The notes under the pieces are model-generated. The model saw nothing but the letters and a program-made list of their open reading frames with translations, was not told the origin of the DNA and searched no databases. This document shows positions 7,370-11,391 of a DNA stretch of 11,391 nucleotides, piece after piece. The DNA is from Betaproteobacteria bacterium UBA6910 (GTDB lineage Bacteria; Pseudomonadota; Gammaproteobacteria; Burkholderiales; UBA6910). The stretch covers positions 1-11,391 of the forward strand of contig DKBC01000075.1 of assembly GCA_002451065.1 (NCBI GenBank). The letters run 5' to 3'. Both the position numbers and the translations under genes were made by a program. Position 1 is the first letter of the stretch. Each line of letters starts with the position of its first letter.

Positions 7370-7708
7370 ATGACCCCCTGCATGGGAGCCCTGCTGGTCA
7401 TTACCAACCTGCCGAACCGTGAGACCGCGTTGCGCATCGCGGAGCGACTCATTGCGGAGCGCCTCGCCGCCTGTGTCAACGTCCTGGGCGAGTGCACCTC
7501 GGTTTACCGCTGGCGGGGCGCGGTGCAGCAGGAGCCCGAAGTGCCGGTCTTCATCAAGACGCGGCCGGAATTGTATGGGCGGGTCGAAGATGCCGTCCGC
7601 GCGCTGCATCCCTACGAACTTCCGGAAATCGTGGCGGTCCCAATCAGTGCCGGCCTGGCGGGTTACCTCGACTGGGTGGCAGCCGAGACTTCCCCGCCCC
7701 GGGCCTAG
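7370..7708 (+). CDS. cutA: CutA1 divalent-cation tolerance protein
   Basis: A 112-residue CutA1 protein, a small trimeric alpha/beta fold of the PII-like superfamily linked by name to copper tolerance; its actual function is unresolved. Signatures are LLVITNLPN at 8-16, AERLAACVNVLG at 29-40 with the conserved Cys35, SVYRWRGAVQQEPE at 44-57, FIKTRPELY at 61-69, HPYELPEIVAVPI at 80-92 and YLDWV at 99-103. The frame has two possible starts, ATG 7370 (one base after the SDR stop) and ATG 7382, which gives 108 residues beginning MGALLVITNLP, closer to typical family N-termini. Neither has a good ribosome site. There is no signal peptide, so it is cytoplasmic as read. dsbD follows after 26 bases, an order common in betaproteobacteria. 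Confidence 0.95.
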   Translation: MTPCMGALLVITNLPNRETALRIAERLIAERLAACVNVLGECTSVYRWRGAVQQEPEVPVFIKTRPELYGRVEDAVRALHPYELPEIVAVPISAGLAGYLDWVAAETSPPRA

Positions 7709-7734
7709 CCGCAACTAATCAGTTCCTCCCCTCG

Positions 7735-9966
7735 ATGCGTTTCTTCCTCCCCCTGCTGTTGCTGGCCGCCTCCGCCGCGTTTGGCGCGGAAGACGATCTG
7801 CTGGAGCCCGACAAGGCGTTCCAGTTCTCGGCCCGCATGGCGGATGCCCGTAACGCGGAGGTTCGTTTCCAGATCGCCGACGGTTACTACCTCTACCGTG
7901 ACCGGTTTAAGTTCGAATCGGCGAGGGCGGATGTTTCCATCGGTCAGGCGGATCTTCCCCGAGGCAAGATCAAGGACGACGCGATTTTCGGGCGCGTCGA
8001 AATCTACCGCGGCGACCTGCGGGTCCGGGTCCCGGTGGCGCCGGCCGCTGGCGCTGCCGCGGACTTTACGCTCAAGGTGATATCCCAGGGCTGCGCCGAC
8101 GCGGGCTTGTGCTACACGCCGAAACAGGATCAGGCGACCCTTTCCCTGATTCCGGCCGCGGCGGCCGCGGAGCCTCCCCGCTCGGGCGGACTGCTGGATT
8201 CTCTTAAGGAGAAGCTGGGCGGGAGCGTCGGCGGCGACGACGAGGTGCTGCCGCCGGAGCAGGCATTCCTGGTTTCCGTGAGCGTGCGCGACGCGAGCAC
8301 GCTGGTGGTGGATTTCGCGCCGGAGAAGGGCTATTACCTGTACCGGGACAAGTTCGCCTTTTCCCTGAAGAACCTGCCCGGCGCCAGCATCGCGCGCGTG
8401 GACCTGCCTCCGGGGGAGGTCAAGGACGATCCGAATTTCGGGAAGACGGAAATCTATCGTACGCCGGTGCAGGCGGTGCTTTCGCTGAAGCGCGATCCCG
8501 GGGGCGAGATTCGGGGCACCCTCGATGCGACCTGGCAGGGCTGCAAGGACAAGAGCGTCTGCTATCCGCCCATTTCCAAGGCCTTCGACGTCGCGCTTCC
8601 GATGACCGGGGCCGCCGCGGCTGCCGCTCCGGCCGCAGGCGGAACGTCCTCGATCCCGGCCTCGGACACGGACCGTTTCTCCGATCTGCTGCGGGCGGGA
8701 AATTCTTGGCTACTGCTCACCGGGTTTTTCGGGGCCGGGCTCCTGCTCACGTTCACGCCTTGCGTCCTGCCCATGATTCCGATCCTGTCGGGGATCATCG
8801 TCGGCCAGGGACGCCATGTCACCCGTGGAAAGGCCCTGGCCCTTTCGGGCGTCTATGTCTTTGGCATGGCGATCACCTACACGGCTGCGGGAATAGCGGC
8901 CGGGCTCTCTGGAACATTGCTCTCTGCCGCGCTCCAGAACCCGTGGGTGCTTGGTTCCTTTGCCGCCATTTTCGTGCTGCTTGCCTTCTCCATGTTCGGC
9001 TTCTATGAACTCCAGTTGCCCAGCGCCCTGCAGACTCGCCTCACAGAAGCGAGCAACCGCTTGCCGGGCGGCCGCTTCGCCGGCGTATTCAGCATGGGCG
9101 TGCTCTCGGCGTTGATCGTGGGTCCCTGCGTTGCCGCGCCCCTCGCGGGGGCTCTTCTCTACATCGGCAAGACCGGGGACTGGATTCTCGGCGGCAGTGC
9201 CCTTTTTTCCATGTCCCTCGGCATGGGTGTACCGCTGCTCGCCGTGGGAGCGTCGGCCGGCGCCCTGCTGCCCCGGGCTGGGGGATGGATGCAGTCGGTG
9301 AAACAGTTTTTCGGGGTGCTCCTGCTGGGGCTCGCCATCTGGCTCATCTCTCCAGTAATCCCTTCGGTCTTGTACATGCTGCTGTGGGCGTCCCTGCTCA
9401 TCGTGTCCGCCATCTATTTGCACGCCATCGATCCCCTGCCTCCCGGGGCGTCCGGCTTGCGGAAGTTCTGGAAAGGCGTGGGCGTCATGGCGCTGCTGGT
9501 CGGGGTGGCCCTGCTCGTGGGCGCCCTGTCGGGGAGCCGGGATGTGCTGCAACCGCTCAGCGGGCTGCGGCTTGCCGCGGCGGGTTCGGCCTCGTCCCAG
9601 TCCGGCCACCTGCGGTTCGAGCGCGTTCGCAGCGTGCAGGAGCTCGACGCCCGTCTGGCCAGGACCGACGGGCGCTTTGCGATGCTGGACTTTTATGCGG
9701 ACTGGTGCGTGTCCTGCAAGGAAATGGAGCGCTTCACGTTTTCCGATCTCCGGGTCCAGGAGCGCCTGGGCAATGTGGTGCTGCTGCAAGTCGATGTCAC
9801 CGCGAACAGCGCCGATGACGTGGCCCTGCTCAAGCGGTTCGGCCTCTTCGGGCCTCCCGGCATCCTGTTTTTCGACTCCCAGGGCAAGGAAATTGTCGCC
9901 GCGCGGGTGATCGGCTATCTCGATCCGGAACGCTTCCTCGCCACCCTGGACGCGGTTATTCGCTGA
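7735..9966 (+). CDS. dsbD: thiol:disulfide interchange protein DsbD with a duplicated alpha domain
   Basis: DsbD moves electrons from cytoplasmic thioredoxin across the inner membrane to periplasmic thiol proteins. This copy has 743 residues, against about 565 in E. coli. Residues 1-18 are a signal peptide (LLLLAASAAFGA, cleavage before EDD). Two alpha domains follow. The first (about 22-140) has GYYLYRDRF, FGRVEIYR and SQGCADAGLCYTP, with Cys120/Cys126. The second (about 168-290) has GYYLYRDKF, FGKTEIYR and WQGCKDKSVCYPP, with Cys270/Cys276. Ala-rich linkers come after each. The membrane beta domain (about 325-600) holds the paired Cys343 (FTPCVLPMIPIL) and Cys465 (VGPCVAAPLAGALLY). The gamma domain (about 620-743) is thioredoxin-like with DWCVSCK (Cys658/Cys661) and FGPPGILFF. 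All eight redox cysteines are present. The start was chosen for the signal peptide; the frame stays open upstream to 7492 but there overlaps cutA. The stop overlaps the TlpA-like start by one base. Confidence 0.96.
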   Translation: MRFFLPLLLLAASAAFGAEDDLLEPDKAFQFSARMADARNAEVRFQIADGYYLYRDRFKFESARADVSIGQADLPRGKIKDDAIFGRVEIYRGDLRVRVPVAPAAGAAADFTLKVISQGCADAGLCYTPKQDQATLSLIPAAAAAEPPRSGGLLDSLKEKLGGSVGGDDEVLPPEQAFLVSVSVRDASTLVVDFAPEKGYYLYRDKFAFSLKNLPGASIARVDLPPGEVKDDPNFGKTEIYRTPVQAVLSLKRDPGGEIRGTLDATWQGCKDKSVCYPPISKAFDVALPMTGAAAAAAPAAGGTSSIPASDTDRFSDLLRAGNSWLLLTGFFGAGLLLTFTPCVLPMIPILSGIIVGQGRHVTRGKALALSGVYVFGMAITYTAAGIAAGLSGTLLSAALQNPWVLGSFAAIFVLLAFSMFGFYELQLPSALQTRLTEASNRLPGGRFAGVFSMGVLSALIVGPCVAAPLAGALLYIGKTGDWILGGSALFSMSLGMGVPLLAVGASAGALLPRAGGWMQSVKQFFGVLLLGLAIWLISPVIPSVLYMLLWASLLIVSAIYLHAIDPLPPGASGLRKFWKGVGVMALLVGVALLVGALSGSRDVLQPLSGLRLAAAGSASSQSGHLRFERVRSVQELDARLARTDGRFAMLDFYADWCVSCKEMERFTFSDLRVQERLGNVVLLQVDVTANSADDVALLKRFGLFGPPGILFFDSQGKEIVAARVIGYLDPERFLATLDAVIR
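7798..8604 (+). repeat. tandem duplication of the DsbD alpha-domain coding region
   Basis: Two protein-level repeats lie within dsbD at about 7798-8154 and 8236-8604, joined by a linker of roughly 27 residues. Shared elements in the same order are EQAF/DKAF, GYYLYRD(R/K)F, LP(R/P)G(K/E)(I/V)KDD, FG(R/K)(V/T)EIYR and QGC-x5-CY. Synonymous codons differ freely between the copies (for example across GYYLYRD), so the duplication is old rather than recent. Confidence 0.85.
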
Positions 9967-10517
9967 TGTCCCCCGCGCTTAGGCGAGGCCTTGGCTACGG
10001 CTTGGTGGCGGCCGCGGCCCTGGTGGCCGGTATCCTGGCCCGCTCCCTCGATGGCGAGAGGAAGGCAGGGGAAGTGTCGCCCGAGATTGCCGATGCGGGC
10101 GGAAAAGCGATCCTGGCGCTCTCCCTGCCCGACTTGGACGGCCAAACCCGGCCGCTCTCCCAGTGGAGAGGACAAGTGCTGGTGGTTAACTTTTGGGCAA
10201 CGTGGTGCGAGCCGTGCAAGGAGGAAATACCGGAGTTCGTGAAAGCTCAAGCCAAATTCAAAGAAGATGGGGTCATTTTTGTCGGCATTGCCGTGGATGA
10301 TCGGGAATCGGTGCGGGTCTTTTTGAAAGAGTTTGGGGTCACGTACCTGACGTTGATTGCTCCCCTGACAGTCATCGAGGCCTCGAGGGCAGCGGGAAAT
10401 CCGCAACCGGCGCTGCCTTTCACCGCCATCCTGGACCGCAGCGGGCGGGTGGTGGCAAGCCATCTGGGCGGTCTGGACCTGGCCAAGCTGGAAACGGTCA
10501 TTTCCCCGTTGATATAG
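9966..10517 (+). CDS. membrane-anchored TlpA/ResA-like thioredoxin-fold protein
   Basis: A 183-residue protein with an N-terminal helix (about 10-26, GYGLVAAAALVAGILA) preceded by Arg residues. It probably stays as a membrane anchor and places the rest in the periplasm. The thioredoxin domain has the strong TlpA/ResA signature VVNFWATWCEPCKEEIPEF (Cys81/Cys84), VGIAVDD at about 106-112, and the cis-proline loop ALPFTAILDRSG with Pro151. Such proteins reduce disulfides, for example in cytochrome c assembly, and receive electrons from DsbD or CcdA. The ATG overlaps the dsbD stop by one base (TGATG), so translation is probably coupled and the protein is a likely DsbD client; this is inference. 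It has no CcmG-specific feature that I can point to. The second half and the following aroQ are visibly poorer in GC than the rest of the window. Confidence 0.92.
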   Translation: MSPALRRGLGYGLVAAAALVAGILARSLDGERKAGEVSPEIADAGGKAILALSLPDLDGQTRPLSQWRGQVLVVNFWATWCEPCKEEIPEFVKAQAKFKEDGVIFVGIAVDDRESVRVFLKEFGVTYLTLIAPLTVIEASRAAGNPQPALPFTAILDRSGRVVASHLGGLDLAKLETVISPLI

Positions 10518-10612
10518 GAAAATAAGAGCAGGTTATTTGCCGTTTGCCGCCGTTCGCGCATCTCGGCAGCCCGCAATGGACTTTCGGTCCGGTTTCGAGG
10601 ACAATCCCCGCC
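10518..10612 (+). other. intergenic region before aroQ, possible weak promoter
   Basis: These 95 bases contain no gene. A weak promoter pair, TGGACT at 10577-10582 and GACAAT at 10600-10605, is spaced 17 bases apart; each hexamer matches four of six consensus bases. It would start transcription at about the aroQ GTG, giving a nearly leaderless message. A short AT-only inverted repeat, AAATAA at 10520-10525 and TTATTT at 10533-10538, is too weak to call a terminator. GAGGA at 10597-10601 could serve as a ribosome site for GTG 10613 if transcription starts further upstream; it overlaps the -10 candidate, so the two readings compete. Confidence 0.25.
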
Positions 10613-11056
10613 GTGAAAAAGATTCTCGTTGTGCACGGCCCCAATCTCAATTTGCTGGGAACCCGCGAGCCGGAAATATATGGGCGAGCCAGTTTGGCGC
10701 AGATCGATGCCAATTTGGCGAAAATCGCCGAAAAAGCCGGCGCTAAACTGCATTTTTATCAGAGTAATGCTGAATCCGCGTTGATCGAGCGCATCCAACA
10801 CGCGGCGACCGACGGCACGGAGTTCATCATTATCAACCCTGCCGCTTTTACGCATACCAGTGTTGCGCTGCGGGATGCTTTGGCGGCAGTGGAGATCCCG
10901 TTTATCGAGGTACACCTGTCCAATGTGTTCGCCCGGGAGGCTTTTCGCCGGGAATCGTATTTTTCCGATATTGCCGTGGGCGTGATCAGCGGGCTCGGAC
11001 CCCAGGGCTACGAATTGGCGCTCCAGTATGCGCTCGCCCATCGGAAGGGAGGTTGA
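10613..11056 (+). CDS. aroQ: type II 3-dehydroquinate dehydratase
   Basis: A cytoplasmic enzyme of the shikimate pathway that dehydrates 3-dehydroquinate to 3-dehydroshikimate, normally as a dodecamer. From GTG 10613 it has 147 residues, the usual size. Signatures are [19 protein letters not shown] at 6-24, with Arg18 and catalytic Tyr23 on the flexible lid; [14 protein letters not shown] at 48-61; [18 protein letters not shown] at 73-90, with Asn75; and [16 protein letters not shown] at 97-112, with catalytic His101. [20 protein letters not shown] lies near the C-terminus. The frame stays open to an ATG at 10544, but the extra 23 residues are not part of the family, and GTG gives the canonical (M)[10 protein letters not shown] start. 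The stop overlaps the accB ATG by one base. The aroQ-accB order is common in betaproteobacteria. Confidence 0.97.
   Translation: MKKILVVHGPNLNLLGTREPEIYGRASLAQIDANLAKIAEKAGAKLHFYQSNAESALIERIQHAATDGTEFIIINPAAFTHTSVALRDALAAVEIPFIEVHLSNVFAREAFRRESYFSDIAVGVISGLGPQGYELALQYALAHRKGG
11043..11052 (+). promoter_or_regulatory. ribosome binding site for accB
   Basis: GGAAGGGAGG inside the last aroQ codons is a strong Shine-Dalgarno sequence. Its GGAGG half lies 3 bases from ATG 11056 and 6 from GTG 11059; its GGAAGG half lies 7 bases from the ATG. It therefore does not by itself decide between the two adjacent starts. Confidence 0.6.
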
Positions 11057-11391
11057 TGGTGGACCTGAGAAAGCTGAAAAAGCTGATTGAACTGGTTCAG
11101 GAATCCGGCATCGCGGAACTCGAGATCACGGAGGGTGAGGAGCGGGTACGCATCAATCGCAGCGGCGCTGCCCAGGTGACGGGCGGCCCTGGGGTTGCGG
11201 CTCCGGCCCCCATGCCGCCGCCCCCGCCGGCTGCGCTGGCGCCGGAAGAGGAACCGAAAGCGGTCGAGGCCGAGGGGCATGTAGTCAAGTCCCCGATGGT
11301 TGGCACCTTCTACCGCTCGCCATCTCCGGGGGCCAAGCCGTTCGCCGAACTCGGACAATCGGTGGCGGAGGGCGACACGCTCTGCATCATC
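11056..11391 (+). CDS. accB: biotin carboxyl carrier protein of acetyl-CoA carboxylase (partial, 3' end beyond window)
   Basis: AccB carries the biotin that shuttles CO2 in acetyl-CoA carboxylase, the first step of fatty-acid synthesis. The visible 112 codons begin [18 protein letters not shown] and continue [13 protein letters not shown], the conserved N-terminal AccB helix and strand. An Ala/Pro-rich flexible linker (about 45-68, with a run of five Pro) follows, then the start of the biotinyl domain, [21 protein letters not shown]. The sequence stops at DTLCII, just before the expected EAMK biotin site, so the biotin lysine lies outside the window. Family members typically start [10 protein letters not shown], so GTG 11059 is a possible alternative to ATG 11056. 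The accC gene for biotin carboxylase is expected next, though it cannot be seen here. Confidence 0.96.
   Translation, partial: MVDLRKLKKLIELVQESGIAELEITEGEERVRINRSGAAQVTGGPGVAAPAPMPPPPPAALAPEEEPKAVEAEGHVVKSPMVGTFYRSPSPGAKPFAELGQSVAEGDTLCII

Noticed and set aside
7366..7371. TAAAAT before cutA as a -10 promoter element.
   Set aside because: It is formed by the SDR stop codon and the cutA start, and no -35 hexamer is visible at the right spacing. Co-transcription with the SDR gene explains the layout more simply.
8710..9789. 359-codon minus-strand open frame opposite the membrane part of dsbD.
   Set aside because: The composition is dominated by Gln, Glu, His and Gly, the mirror of hydrophobic codons on the other strand. 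No motif is recognisable.
10520..10538. Inverted repeat AAATAA / TTATTT just after the TlpA-like gene as a terminator.
   Set aside because: The stem is six A-T pairs with a seven-base loop and no following T-run, so it is too unstable for an intrinsic terminator.

Overview
The window is a GC-rich stretch of housekeeping DNA that reads as a betaproteobacterium, probably a Thiobacillus-, Nitrosomonas- or Rhodocyclus-like lineage. The evidence is the gene order hemC-hemD-hemX-hemY, the order cutA-dsbD-TlpA-aroQ-accB, and the protein sequences themselves. The genus cannot be fixed from sequence reading alone. Genes are packed tightly and no gene-free stretch reaches 300 bases. I see no rRNA, tRNA, CRISPR array, insertion sequence or phage gene.

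Layout: (1) 1-1332, minus strand: the N-terminal 245 codons of a Kup potassium transporter (cut off by the window edge), preceded by a small exported thioredoxin-fold protein. (2) 1348-5400, plus strand: a compact haem operon, hemC-hemD-hemX-hemY, with every junction a 4-base start/stop overlap. Its best promoter candidate lies inside the signal-peptide codons of the divergent thioredoxin gene. (3) 5417-6451, minus strand: a 2Fe-2S/FAD/NAD(P)H oxidoreductase, convergent with hemY and divergent from the next gene. (4) 6478-11391, plus strand: an atypical short-chain dehydrogenase (SDR), cutA, an unusually long dsbD, a TlpA/ResA-like thioredoxin, aroQ (type II dehydroquinase) and the start of accB.

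How the genes work together: HemC and HemD make uroporphyrinogen III from porphobilinogen, and HemX and HemY are membrane proteins that accompany them. DsbD carries electrons across the inner membrane to periplasmic thiol proteins. The TlpA-like protein encoded directly behind it, overlapping by one base, is the obvious candidate client, and the exported thioredoxin at 826-1332 is another possible one. AroQ (shikimate pathway) and AccB (fatty-acid synthesis) start a separate biosynthetic group.

I found no wholly new system. The points most worth a second look are: DsbD has two complete copies of its periplasmic alpha domain; a U-UUU-UUC slip sequence (or a homopolymer miscall) at the hemD/hemX junction would fuse the two proteins; hemC and the divergent thioredoxin gene face each other with TTG starts and almost no space between them; and base composition dips in the tlpA-aroQ segment.
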